Source: Akebia trifoliata
Lineage: Eukaryota; Streptophyta; Magnoliopsida; Ranunculales; Lardizabalaceae
DNA length: 64,000 bases
Assembly: GCA_017979445.1 (NCBI GenBank)
Contig: CM030718.1
Location: forward strand, 22,253,021 to 22,317,020
Reading direction: 5' to 3'
The number at the start of each line of letters is the position of its first letter. Within the stretch, counting starts at the first letter, position 1. Made by a program: the position numbers and the translations under genes. This document shows, piece by piece, positions 46,109 through 56,420 of the stretch. The notes below the pieces were generated by a model that worked only from the letters and a program-made list of their open reading frames with translations, ran no database searches and was not told the origin of the DNA.

Positions 46109-47113
46109 TAGGGGTGCACATTGGATTGGGTAAATCCGAGATCCGAAGCCTTTTGGATTGGATTGGTTCGGATTGAGCATGGTTTGGTTTGGGTGTGGAT
46201 TGTAAAAAAAAAATCTGATTGTTTTAGTTCGGTTCCGGATTAGGGGTATAATAGAACTGAACCAATCTGAAAACCGAACTAATCCGAAGTATCTATTATA
46301 ATATATATAAATAAAACTCTTTCTTAGTTTCATTTTTCTATTCTCTATTTCTCTCTTCTTCAAGTTTGAAGAAAACCTAGCCATCATTCGTCTCCCTCAT
46401 CTCGCCATTCGCCACCTTGCTACCTTGTTGGAAAACGAAAAGGTTACCCATCTCTCTCTCTCTCTCTCAACTATGTTAGTATGTTATGAAGAGGTAACTC
46501 ATAAAAGTCTTCAACTTTATCTCTTCTGTGTTTTTCTAACAAAAACTCATAAAAAAATATACTCAAATCTTTCTCTCAACTCTCAAATGGATCTACCTAT
46601 TTATGGAAAATCTTTCTCAAAGAGTTTGATTCTTTATTTTTTTACAAGAATCTTTATACCGTGTTTGTCAGATAAAATATACTTACGAACCTAGATTTGG
46701 ATTTGTTAATCTACCATTTATGGGTTAGTTTCCTCACTAATCCATCTAAAATACCAATTTTAAAATTGTAATTTTTTAAAAATCTCATTGAGCTTTCTCT
46801 AATTTTCAATTTATATAGATTTCAGTCAAAATTTAATCATAAAATCATTTTCATTTTAAAAATATGCATTATTTGTGATCTGATCCAAATGGTTCATCTT
46901 TTGAAAGAAAAAGTACTAGTTTTTCTATTTTGAAAGTATGAGAACCGAGAGCCGATCCGAACCAAAGTTGGTTTGGATTGGTTCGGTTTTATATGGTAAT
47001 TGGATTGGTTCGGTTTTATATGGTAATTGGATTGGTTCGGTTCCAAATTTGTAGAACCGATCATGTTTGGTTCGGTTTCAATTTTGCCAAAATCCGAATC
47101 GTGTGCACCCCTA
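46109..47113. mobile_element. hAT-type non-autonomous element (1.0 kb)
   Basis: Terminal inverted repeats TAGGGGTGCACATTGGATTG and (complement) TAGGGGTGCACACGATTCGG are flanked by a perfect 8-bp target duplication CCTAAGAC (46101-46108 and 47114-47121). Subterminal arms are full of GGATTGGTTCGG motifs, including two and a half units of a 27-bp direct repeat (about 46976-47042). There is no transposase. The 107-codon and 89-codon frames inside have no motif. Confidence 0.92.
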
Positions 47114-47121
47114 CCTAAGAC

Positions 47122-47424
47122 CAATGCAAATCACATTAAAAAACCGTTGGAACAAGTTATTCAAGAATTCAAGTGTTACATTAATATTGTGTTCAGAATC
47201 TGTTATAAAAACCATAGTGCAACATAGGTCTCAAAGATCACATACAGTGCCATGTGGATTTGATTCCTGCATTGTGATGCAGTAGAATGTATAACCTTTG
47301 GTCTTGTTTATGACCGGTGTTAGATTTTGCCATATGGTCCAAAATTGGGATAAGTCTGATGATTGCAGTTATTCGATCACTTTGAATTTTTTACTAGGCA
47401 TGTTCAAATTATGTACTTGTTGAT

Positions 47425-47473
<49 letters not shown>

Positions 47474-48410
47474 AGCCCTCACACACATGTATGCATGCAC
47501 GTTCACCACATAATGTTTTCCTGGCTGTGAAATATTGTTTCATGTTTCTGTCCTCTTTTTCTCCATTTTCATTTCTGTCATTGAACTGGTAGGTTTTAGG
47601 TGGGAGGCTTGTATGGTGGGGAAGGCAAAGAAGCCATAGAGCTAAAGGGGAGGCTGTTTCAGTGCTACACTCGATCAGAGACTTCACTTTTGCTCTTGTG
47701 ATTGGATTTTAAACTTGTGATTTTAGTTCGTCATCTTTGATACATCCGCTTAATTAGAATGATGTAAACCAAACTATAAAGAACTTAAAGTTGAGGGCCT
47801 CTTATTTTACCAGACACTTGCCTTAGTTTTGACGAAATTGGAGGGTGTTAATGCCATACTGTTTCTAGATTTTGCTAAAAAAACACCATCATGAAAAAAT
47901 ACTGTATAAAATAAAAATTAAATTTGAAATAATACGTATGTGTGTATGTGAACTGATTTTTTGTCTCCATCAATGTGAACTTGTGGGAGGTTGACATCCA
48001 TCCATGAAATTTCATGTTCTGTTGCATTGCTACTGTATGGGTAATCTGATCTTAGTTGAGCGCTTCTCATATTGAGATTTGCATGGAATGAGATGAGGAT
48101 GAAACCTGTGTTTCCACTTGGGTTAGGCAAGTAAAAGTAGTGCCTTGGGATGGAGATGAGGGATATCATCGTAAGCAGAATACACGTGTCCCGACTGTGG
48201 TTTATAGGGTGAACTTGATAGCATAATCCGATGAGCTTAATAAGCAAGAAAGCATTTGTTGGGGGTCGATGGAGAGGAAAGTAGAGGAGAGGTGAGAATC
48301 TTGGAAATGGATGGTCATGAATCCCCGAGGTTAATAACTTGATCTTAAGAGAGGCATAGGAGAAAAGTCAAAAATAGATTGGTAAGAGGGAACAAGACGG
48401 GATCATCAGA
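47122..48410. other. Intergenic stretch with a TC/CA microsatellite
   Basis: A compound (TC)n(AC)n microsatellite lies at 47425-47471. I recognise no gene. Frames of 82-109 codons on the minus strand lack motifs. Confidence 0.5.
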
Positions 48411-48707
48411 GCCAGTTCTATAACAATCTCTTACAAAAGAGACATTTATTCTAACTTAAGCATCAAAGAATTTTTAAGTACTCTAGAACGACGATAACCA
48501 AAGGAAGAATGATAACAATAACAATTGTGCATCCAAGTATTCATTGTAGAGAACTTGGAGGTATTGGAGGTTCAAAGGTAAGATTTATCGTCACCAGTCA
48601 CATACCACATTATACTATTATAGTGAGATTTGGGTCTAAGAGGAAGATCCAAATCTGATTAATTGGTTCCTCCTCTTGTTGGTTGGTTGGCTAATCAGTT
48701 ACCCCCA
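48410..48707 (+). repeat. Possible gypsy LTR remnant
   Basis: It ends ...CAGTTACCCCCA followed by TTGGCACCGTCTCGGGTA (48708-), which resembles the TTGGCGCCGTCTGTGGG-type primer site common in plant Ty3-gypsy elements. Upstream CTAACTTAAGCATCAAAGA resembles such LTRs. The left border is undefined and no partner LTR is seen. Confidence 0.35.
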
Positions 48708-49046
48708 TTGGCACCGTCTCGGGTACATCTAGCCATTCTTCAATCAACTAGACCACCAAAATTCCATTTAAAAAGATCAAGTAAGGTGATTATGAGAATC
48801 AGATCAAGGGAATTTATTTTTATCCTTAGAATTCTCCAAAAGAGTAATAAATCCTCAACTACTTTGTCTACAATTAACATTCATAAATTGATAATAGATT
48901 CCAAGAGCTTAGCTTCCCATGTGTACTACAAATATTAAGCCAATCTTAGACCTTCGACCTCGCCTATAGCTTTTGACTACTACAAATTCAAATCTATTAT
49001 AATATCAAACTATTCTTAGAAACCAAATCGTTGCCTAACTATTATC

Positions 49047-49277
49047 TGTTAAATTGAACACAGAGAACACTAACAGGAGCTAACAGTTCTGGGAATGGCT
49101 TATCATTTATTGAAACTTCAACAGGCTTTTATAAAGTCTTACAGATAATAACATAAGCAGAACAAACCACGTTTACAGCCTAGAGACGTGGTAACAATTA
49201 AGACCTGCTCAAACGCAACAACTACCCGAACTACCCTGAAGAATTGGGCTACAGAATAACAAAGTCTGATCTCTTCA
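49047..49277 (-). repeat. 3' LTR of the scrambled copia element
   Basis: Reads (minus) TGAAGAGATCAGACTTTG...GTTCAATTTAACA. The same 231-bp length as 54167-54397. Confidence 0.92.
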
Positions 49278-49663
49278 TTCCCTCCCTTAAACTAGACTGT
49301 CTAAACAACTAGTTTATCATAGATGCATCACAAACTCCAAGCTGCTCTCTCATTCTTTGAAAAGACTCCAATTTCAGTGGCTTGGTGAATACATCAGCCA
49401 CTTGATCATGTGTACCACAGTGTTTTAAATGCACAATTCTATCATTTGCAAGGTTACGAAGGAAATGAAATCACACCTGAATATGTTTGCTTCTACCATG
49501 TAAGACAGGATTCTTGGCTAGCTTAATGGTTGAGCTATTGTCACAAAAGTGACAGTGCTCTCATTTCCTTCATACCCCAACTTCTCCAGCACCCTTTTCA
49601 TCCATACTGCTTGAGTTGAACATGTAGCAGCAGCCACGTATTCTGCTTCGGTTGTGCTTAAGG
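49278..49663 (-). pseudogene. Sense-oriented RNase H 3' end of the scrambled copia element
   Basis: This is the inverted copy of about 50880-51261. It holds the PPT (TTTAAGGGAGGGAA on the minus strand), the DQVADVFTKPLK tail and the AEYVAAA, QAVWMKRVL region, with a few substitutions and stops. The match to the plus-strand copy ends abruptly at 49663/49664, where RT starts in the opposite orientation. Confidence 0.88.
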
Positions 49664-51197
49664 AGGCTAACTGGGCACTTCTTACCAATACCGATCCAAT
49701 GAGTTATGAGGAAGCAACAGTTGATGCAAGATGGAGAGAGGCTATGGATTCGGAGATAAACGCCATTAAGAAAAATAATACATGGCACTTGACGTAGCTG
49801 CCAGCAGGTGCTAAAAGGATTGGGGTTAAATGGGTTTACAAGACGAAGGTAAATGAGCACGGTGAGGTAGAAAGATACAAAGCCCGCTTGGTTGCTAAGG
49901 GGTACACACAGAAATACGGCATTGACTGTGAAGAAGTGTATACACTTGTGTCACATATGGATACTGTTCGAATGTTTCTTGCTTTAGCTGCACAAAGAGG
50001 TTGGTATGTTTATCAACTCGATGTTAAATCAGTTTTTCTTCATGGAAACTTGACAGAAGATGTTTATGTCGATCAACCAAGAGGCTATGAGGTGAAAACT
50101 GCAATGCACAAAGTCTATAAGCTCAATAAAGCATTGTATGGGCTCAAGCAGGCGCCGAGGGCGTGGTTTAGCCGCATTGAAGCTTATTTTTTGAAGGAAG
50201 GGTTTGAGAAGTGTGAAAGTGAACAAATACTCTTCACCAAGGTCAACAAACAAGGTAAACTCTTGGTTATTAGCCTTTATGTTGATGACTTGATGCTAGA
50301 GATGATGAGAATATGGTCGTTGAATTTAAGAGATTAATGATGAATGAATTTGACATGTCGGACCTTGGTAAAATGAGGTTCTTTCTTGGGATAGAAGTTT
50401 TGCAGCTTAGTGAAGGAATTTTTATTCATCAGAAGAAGTATGTGTTGGAAGTTCTAAAGAAATTTGGAATGGAAAAATGCAACTCTGTTCAAAATCCAAT
50501 TTGCCCAGGTTCCAAGATTTTTCGAGATGATAATGGAGTGGAGGTAGATGGTTCTTATTACAGACAATTGGTAGGTAGCATGATGTATATGATAGCCACG
50601 AGACCGGATATTATGTATGCAGTCAGTTTGATCAGTAGATACATGTCGAAACCAACGGAGCTTCATCTTTTGGCTGCCAAACGAATTCTACGTTATCTAC
50701 AAGGAACTTCTGGCTTTGGACTGTTGTATAAGAAGGATGGGAATAAGAAGCTGATTGGATTCACTGATAGTGATTATGCTGGTGATGTGGAAGATAGGAA
50801 AAGCACCTCAGGCTATGCCTTTGTCTTAAGCTCAGCTGCAATAGCTTGGTCCTCACGCAAGCAGCCGATCGTTGCCTTAAGCACAACCAAAGCAGAGTAC
50901 GTGGCTGCTGCTGCATGTTCAACTCAAGCAGTATGGATGAAGAGGGTGCTGGAGAAGTTGGGGTATGAAGGAAATGAGAGCATTGCCATTTTTTGTGACA
51001 ATAGCTCAACCATTAAGCTAGCCAAGAATCCTATCTTACATGGTAGAAGCAAACATATTCAGGTGCGATTTCATTTCCTTCGTAACCTTGCAAATGATGG
51101 AATTGTGCATTTGAAACACTGTGGGGCACATGATCAAGTGGCTGATGTATTCACCAAGCCACTGAAATTAGAGTTTTTTCAAAGAATGAGAGAGTAG
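49664..51197 (+). pseudogene. RT and RNase H of the scrambled copia element (inverted block)
   Basis: It reads TNTDPMSYEEATVDARWREA, IGVKWVYKTKVNEHGEVERY, KARLVAKGYTQKYGIDCEEV, the QLDVKSVFLHG motif, GLKQAPRAW and the catalytic box SLYVDDLM. After a one-base frame change near 50320 it continues with FFLGIEV, LVGSMMYMIATRPDIMYAVS, then RNase H (GFTDSDYAGDVEDRKSTSGY, TKAEYVAAAACSTQAVWMK) and VADVFTKPLKLEFF. It is well preserved apart from one stop near 49797 and the frameshift. Its strand is opposite to gag and integrase of the same element. Confidence 0.92.
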
Positions 51198-51261
51198 CTT
51201 GGAGTTTGTGATGCATCTGTGATAAACTAGTTGTTTAGACAGTCTAGTTTAGGAGAGGGAA

Positions 51262-51485
51262 TGAAGAGGTCAGACTTTGTTATTCTGTAGCCCGATTCTT
51301 CAGGGTAGTTCGGGTAGTTGTTGCGTTTGAGCAGGTCTTAGTTGTTACCACATCTCTAGGCTGTAAACGTAGTTTGTTTTGTTTATGTTATTATCTGTAA
51401 GGCTTTATAAAAGCCTATTGAAGTTTCAATAAATGATAAGCCATTCCCAGAACTGTTGGCTCCTGTTAGTGTTCTCTGTGTTCAA
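51262..51485 (+). repeat. Internal third LTR of the scrambled copia element
   Basis: Starts TGAAGAGGTCAGACTTTG after the PPT-like AGGAGAGGGA and matches the outer LTRs inverted. It stops at GTTCAATTTAA, lacking the terminal CA, and passes straight into antisense linker sequence. TATA-like TTTATAAAAGCC is at 51404. Confidence 0.9.
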
Positions 51486-51912
51486 TTTAAAGAAGAGATT
51501 GCTCTTGATTTGGAATGGGGTGATGATGAGGAGTTGAATATTTCAAATGAGTCAGAAGACGAGAATGCAGGAAGCAATGAAGATGAAGAAGTTGCATCAA
51601 ACCTTGTGAATCCAGAAACTCTTGGACCTTAGAGTGTGAGATCGAGCTCAAGGGTCATAAGAACCCCTGTGTGGATGGGAGAATATGTCTCAGGGGAAGA
51701 GCTTTCTAATGAGACATATTCTCCCATCCACACAGGGGTTCTTATAATCCTTGAGCTCGATCTCACACTCGAAGGTCCAAGAGTTTCTAGGTTCACAAGG
51801 TTTGGTGCAACTTTTTCATCTTCATTGCTTCCTGCATTCTCTTCTTCTGACTCATTCGAAATATTCAGCTCCTCATCATCACCCCACTCCAAATCAAGAG
51901 CAATCTCCTCTT
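51486..51912. repeat. Snap-back hairpin in the scrambled copia element
   Basis: Arms of about 205 bp (51486-51693 and 51712-51912) are inverted copies of the integrase-RT linker region. They meet at GGGAGAATATGTCTC and GAGACATATTCTCCC with a loop of about 18 bp. The arms encode the same acidic linker (DDEELNISNESE, VIRTPVWMGEYVS) in opposite directions, with several differences between them. Frames crossing the hairpin on either strand are artefacts of it. Confidence 0.92.
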
Positions 51913-52976
51913 CAAAACTTTCATCCTAGTTCCATTTCTTGTCTTCCTCAAAGACAACATCCCGACTAATTACTACATTTTCCAAAACAGGATCATAAAG
52001 TTGGTAGGCCTTCGATTCTTCACTCACTCCCAACAGAACACAACTCCGACTTTTGTCTTCCAGCTTCGTTCTTCGTGCATCCGGAACATATGCATGTGCA
52101 ACACTTCCGAAAACCCTGAAATACGTTACTGAAGGTTTAACCCCACTCCACGCCTCTTCCGGTGTCATGTTTGTGACGAATAAAGTGGGGCTCCTGTTTA
52201 GGACATAGAAACTCCAGTTGACCGCCTCAGGCCAAAAGATCTTGGGGACACCTTTTTCAGACAACAAACTCCTCACCATGTTCATTACTGTCCGATTTTT
52301 CCTTTCTGCGACGCCATTCTACTGCAGTCAATTGCCTTTTAATTCCATTCTCTTTACAGATATCATTAAACTCATTCAAAGTAAATTCCCCACCACGGTC
52401 TGTTCTTAAGCACTTAATACCAAGACCTGTTTCTTTCTCTACACAGCTCTTAAATAACTTGAAAGAGGCAAATGCATCCGATTTATCAATCAGAAAATGT
52501 ACCCAAGCTTTTCTACTATAATCATCAATAAAGCATATTAGGTACCTCTTGTGGCTATTTGAAATGGGAGTAACAGGTCCACATATATCGGCATGAATGA
52601 GTTCGAGTTTCTGAGAAGCTCTCCATGTACTCTTCTTTGGAAAAGAGTCTCGATGTTGTTTTCCTTTTAAGCAAACAGTACACACAGCCTGGTATCGCTG
52701 ATCTTAGGCAAACCCCTCACCATTCCTTTGTGCTGTAATGTTTTGAGGCTTTGGTAACCAAGGTGACCGTACCTCCGGTACCAAAAATCAGTCATGTCTT
52801 GAGTTGGCTTGCAAGCATACCTCCTTCTTCACTTGCTTCTCTACTGGCTGTGACTTGGATTGCAATACGAACATTCTACTCGCAGTCATGTCGATTTTGA
52901 TGATCAAGCCTCTTGAGGAATGGTAAATTCGATATTTGTTGGATTTAATTAGCACGGGTAGTCCTTTCTCCTGCAA
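51913..52976 (-). pseudogene. Integrase of the scrambled copia element
   Basis: Minus-strand frames 52788-52976 (GAG-pre-integrase), 52257-52685 and 51926-52285. Visible: CTVCLKGKQHRDSFPK (HHCC part), LELIHADICGPV (first D), DDYSRKAWVHFLIDKSDAF, the RTDRGGEF box (second D) and FWPEAVNWSFYVLNRSPT, then GSVAHAYVPDARRTKLEDKS. A frameshift near 52310 falls just before the third acidic position, and another break is near 52700. It would insert the cDNA. Broken here. Confidence 0.9.
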
Positions 52977-53297
52977 CTAACCAATGCTAAGAAGATGATT
53001 CTTTAACTCAGGCACATAGAAGACCTCTGTGACAACATGACTAGTGCCCTCCAGAAACAGTCTCACATTCCCTTTCCCAACCACATTCATCCTCATATTA
53101 TTTTCGAGCCTCACCATTTGTGTGAAACTTTCATCCAAATCACAAAACAAAGAGCGATCACTACACATATGGTTACTACAACCAGAATCAAGGAACCATA
53201 AATTATTTCGATTACCTCCGTTCATCTCCACATATGCCATAAGCAGCAGTTCCTCTGACTCATCAAACTCCACATAGTTAGCCTTCTTTTTGGACAA
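52977..53297 (-). pseudogene. Protease region of the scrambled copia element
   Basis: The 106-codon frame contains NNLWFLDSGCSNHMCSDRSL, with the catalytic DSG, followed by VGKGNVRLFLEG and VFYVPELKNHLLSIG, a standard copia protease and pre-integrase junction. Its function is to cleave the polyprotein. Confidence 0.9.
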
Positions 53298-54074
53298 TCA
53301 TATTGATAATGTCCAAGCTGGTGATATTTGTAACACTCAATTGTAGCTTTGTCATAGGTCTGTTGGCCTCTTCCTCTGCCCCTTCCTCCTTGAAAAATTG
53401 TTCTTCCACGCCCTCTCGCATTATACCCTTCAGCATGAGTGACTTTGAGTGTTTGTTCTTCCCCACTTGAATGCCTCCGAAATTTCTGCTCATAAATTAA
53501 CAAAGAGCTTTGCAATTCATCAACTTACAAGCTCTTGATATTATTCAACTCTTCTATCAAACATACAATATAATTGTATTTCTCAAATAGAGAGCGCAGT
53601 ACCTTTTCAACAATCTTTGCTTCTTGCATATCTTTTCCCAAATTGCGCATATTGTTTGCGACAATCATCACTCTTGAGAAGTAATCATTGACTGATTCTC
53701 CTAACTTCATCTCGAGCACCTCGAAATCTCTTCTGAGTGTCTGCAGCTGCGCATTTCTGACTCGCTTATTCCCTTGATATCTTGTTTCCATCGAATCCCA
53801 AATCTGCTTGGCTGTCTTTCTGAAGTTTCAAGGTAGTCTTGTCTATGGCCTGGAAAAAGTAATTCTTTACCTTTAGATCCTTCAGCTTCATCTCTGCAAG
53901 ATCTGTTCTCTGTGCGCCATTAAGAACCTCTCCTCTGGCTGGTTCTATGACTCCTATCTCCACCAACGGCCACCATTCCTTCGAGCGAAGCAAATTCTCC
54001 ATGAGCATAGCCCAATGCTCATAATCACCATCGAATTTAGGAATACTCAACATAGATCCCTTCTCTGCTGCCAT
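53222..54074 (-). pseudogene. Gag of the scrambled copia element
   Basis: Frame 53766-54074 is the N-terminal part (MLSIPKFDGDYEHWAMLMEN, LRSKEWWPLVE). Frame 53525-53791 is the middle (LRRDFEVLEMKLGESVNDYF). Frame 53222-53515 carries an RGRGRTIFQGGRGRGRG stretch and a zinc knuckle CYKYHQLGHYQYDC, in which the second cysteine is replaced by tyrosine. Two frameshifts interrupt it. The ATG at 54074 is about 90 bp inside the PBS. Confidence 0.9.
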
Positions 54075-54152
54075 CTACACCCTTTTATGTTTCCTCACTT
54101 TCTCTTGTGTTTACACTCAAACTTAACTACCAATCAGACCCCTATGATATGG

Positions 54153-54164
54153 GCTCTGATACCA
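54153..54164 (-). other. Primer binding site of the scrambled copia element
   Basis: The minus strand reads TGGTATCAGAGCCC two bases after the 5' LTR, matching initiator tRNA-Met. It fixes 54167-54397 as the 5' LTR. Confidence 0.92.
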
Positions 54165-54166
54165 GA

Positions 54167-54397
54167 TGTTAAATTGAACACAGAGAACACTAACAAGAGC
54201 TAACAGTTCTGGGAATGGCTTATCATTTATTGAAACTTCAACAGACTTTTATAAAGCCTTACAGATAATAACATAAGCAAAACAAACCACATTTACAGCC
54301 TAGAGACGTGGTAACAACTAAGACCTACTCAAATGCAACAACTACCCGAACTACTTTGAAGAATCGGACTACAGAATAACAAAGTTTGACCTCTTCA
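54167..54397 (-). repeat. 5' LTR of the scrambled copia element
   Basis: 231 bp, from TGAAGAGGTC to AATTTAACA on the minus strand, with a TATA-like TTTATAAAAG (complement of about 54247-54256). It is flanked on the outside by TTATC. Confidence 0.93.
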
Positions 54398-54402
54398 TTA
54401 TC

Positions 54403-55402
54403 CAAAAAAAAAAAAGAAATTCTATTTGTTTCATACAATTGTTGCATAGGTAGGCATGGATGGTTCTTAGTCTTCAGTTGTTCCCTTTTCATGCAATTTA
54501 ATATTGTCGGTATCAATTAGGTTTTTTAGATTATAAAAATACTTTTGTGTTAAAATAAATGACACATGTTAACACTTTTTTAGTGTACAATTAGAGTATC
54601 TAGGTGAAATTTCTAAAATAATCTTTACCTTTTGTGTTAAAACTCGAAAACTTGGCTCAAATGTCCACCAAATCGAGTCAACTCGAATGAAAACTGCGAG
54701 TAGACTTGAATGATAAATAAAAATATATATCAATTTTATAAATATTTTAGAAATAATTTTTATATTTCAAAATCAATTAAAATATTTATTTTTGTGCTCC
54801 ACAAAAATATTATAGAGAACCAATAATTGATCAAATTTCTGATCCAACTTGGTCCATTTTGAATATTTGACTTCATAATTTGCTGAGTTGACACCATGAA
54901 TATTTTCCATTGAATTTGGGGGTCAATTCATCTCAAAGTCCAATCAAGTTGTGTCTACTCAATAAAGTTTTGAGTCGACTCGACAAGTTTTAAAAGTATG
55001 CTGTTTACTATTATAACTAGTAGGGCATATGCAAACACACATTTATTATAAGGGTCCTTTTGTAATTTAATTATTAATTAAGGGATGATAAAGATTGAAA
55101 AAAAATTGCTGACTCACAAAAGGCAGTAATGAAATTGCAAAAAAAAAAGTTACTGCTTATTAGCTACAAGAGACTTTTTATGTATAGTATAAATGAGAGA
55201 AGTGTGAAAATTATAGATGCAAACTCATGTCATTTTTTTTCCAAATTATAAAAGAGAGCTGCTATTCACATCTTCAACTTTTACTTATTATATCTCAATT
55301 TCTTGAATTATTTATCATACTCTAATTATAGATTAAACCAAACAATTCAAACATTACCAAAATTTGACTCATGCTATAGTTCAACCTTTGCAGTGGTCAG
55401 TG
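54403..55402. other. AT-rich intergenic stretch
   Basis: Starts with a poly(A) run at 54405-54416. Repeated ATCGAGTCAACTCGA-type wording (54670-54990, for example GTCGACTCGACAAG) recurs, but no element ends were found. No gene is seen. Confidence 0.45.
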
Positions 55403-55735
55403 TTAAGAAAATATGTGCTATCGAAACAAGAAAATGAATTGAAAAACAAACACAAGATGTAATCACACAAAGAAACATAGAGATTTTACGTGGTTCTCTT
55501 TAGATTGAGGTACATTTACGGATCATACTGATTCCATTATGAAGAGAAAAATTCGCAGTTACAAGTTACATCATTTCATCAAAACAAGAAATATAAATAC
55601 CCCAAGAAACCTAATTAAGGTTTTACATAATATTAGTTCGACTAGTGTGAAGGCGTGACTTGATTTACAATACCTTCTTGTTGACTAATTAATGGAGATC
55701 AAGTTACACCCAATAACTCAAGTTGATGTTTCCAA
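55403..55735 (+). repeat. Possible LTR remnant with TTTTACGTGGTTC motif
   Basis: Begins TGTTAAGAAAATATGTGC and contains GAGATTTTACGTGGTTCTCT and AAATACCCCAAG, wording common in plant copia LTRs. The right border and target duplication were not found, so this is tentative. Confidence 0.35.
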
Positions 55736-55772
55736 GTCTTCTCAAGAACCATTGTAAGGAATTGACGGTCCG

Positions 55773-55952
55773 ATGACTAGGGAAATGACAAAGAGGATGG
55801 AAGAGGCATTGCAAGGCTTGATTGTGGAAGTACAATACAAAGAGGCCATTCTAGAAGATTCTAAGGCTAACTTTGGAGATATCAAAGTTTCATCAAGGAT
55901 GGTCAACTATCTTTTTATGCAAGAGATCAATTTGGATGCAAGGGTTAATTGA
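55773..55952 (+). pseudogene. C-terminal tail of a Ty3-gypsy gag-pol
   Basis: An open frame of 59 codons, MTREMTKRMEEALQGLIVEV..., preceded in frame by IDGP. GPMTR....KR...ALQ.L is the typical C-terminal tail of plant gypsy polyproteins. It ends with TGA about 10 bp before the presumed LTR start. Everything upstream of it is missing or unrecognisable. It belongs to an element whose 3' LTR is the one that follows. Confidence 0.65.
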
Positions 55953-55962
55953 GAATTTTTTA

Positions 55963-56403
55963 TGTTCTAATTATCCTTAGTTTGATTTCTTTATTTCCTA
56001 AGGACTAATTAGACTTTCTTTATTTTTCCAAGGACTAATTAGAACCAATCTTGATCTAATTTATCTATAAAAGGGCACCTCATCTTGTAATTGAGACACA
56101 ATTGACAATTTACATTTTATGAGAATTGAAGTTTCTTCAAGAACTTTGTTTTGTTTCATGTGTTCTAGTTTGAGTTCTTTATGAGTTCTTTATAAGTTCT
56201 TGAAGGAGGGCATGAATCTTCGACTTATCAAATGAGTGATCATCCTTTGTGACGTCTCAAAGTTGGGGTTTTAAGGACATAACTTCCTTAAGGTTCTAAT
56301 CCGATCAACATCATCTTTTGTTTTTACACAACTTGTGTTTCCTTCGAATTAAAAGATTCCTAGAAGAGATCATCAAGAGGAGTTTTCAAGAGGAATCATA
56401 TCA
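55963..56403 (+). repeat. LTR of the decayed gypsy element
   Basis: The right border is clear: ...CATATCA followed by TTGGTATTAGAACACC (a diverged tRNA-Met PBS, 56405-56420). The left border is estimated at TGTTCTAATTATCC, just after the gag-pol tail. A TATA box CTATAAAAGGG is at 56065. The LTR thus has a polyprotein tail on its left and a PBS, leader and gag on its right. Confidence 0.7.
56065..56074 (+). promoter_or_regulatory. TATA box of the gypsy LTR
   Basis: CTATAAAAGGG in the middle of the LTR, about 110 bp from its presumed left border. It is well formed for a plant core promoter. Confidence 0.65.
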
Positions 56404-56420
56404 TTTGGTATTAGAACACC

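Larger units (their letters stand above)
49047..54397 (-). mobile_element. Scrambled Ty1-copia element with three LTRs
   Basis: The outer LTRs (49047-49277 and 54167-54397, each 231 bp, minus orientation) are flanked by the perfect target duplication TTATC (49042-49046 and 54398-54402). Minus-strand order from the right: 5' LTR, PBS, gag, zinc knuckle, protease, integrase, linker. At about 51712 the sequence folds back. It then gives antisense linker (51486-51693), antisense LTR (51262-51485), antisense RNase H and RT (down to 49664), and then returns to sense RNase H 3' end (49278-49663) and the 3' LTR. The element thus entered as one unit but is internally rearranged. Confidence 0.9.

Noticed and set aside
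46064..46387. 107-codon minus frame overlapping the hAT-type element's left end
   Set aside because: It crosses the element border and target duplication and is made of subterminal GGATTGGTTCGG repeats.
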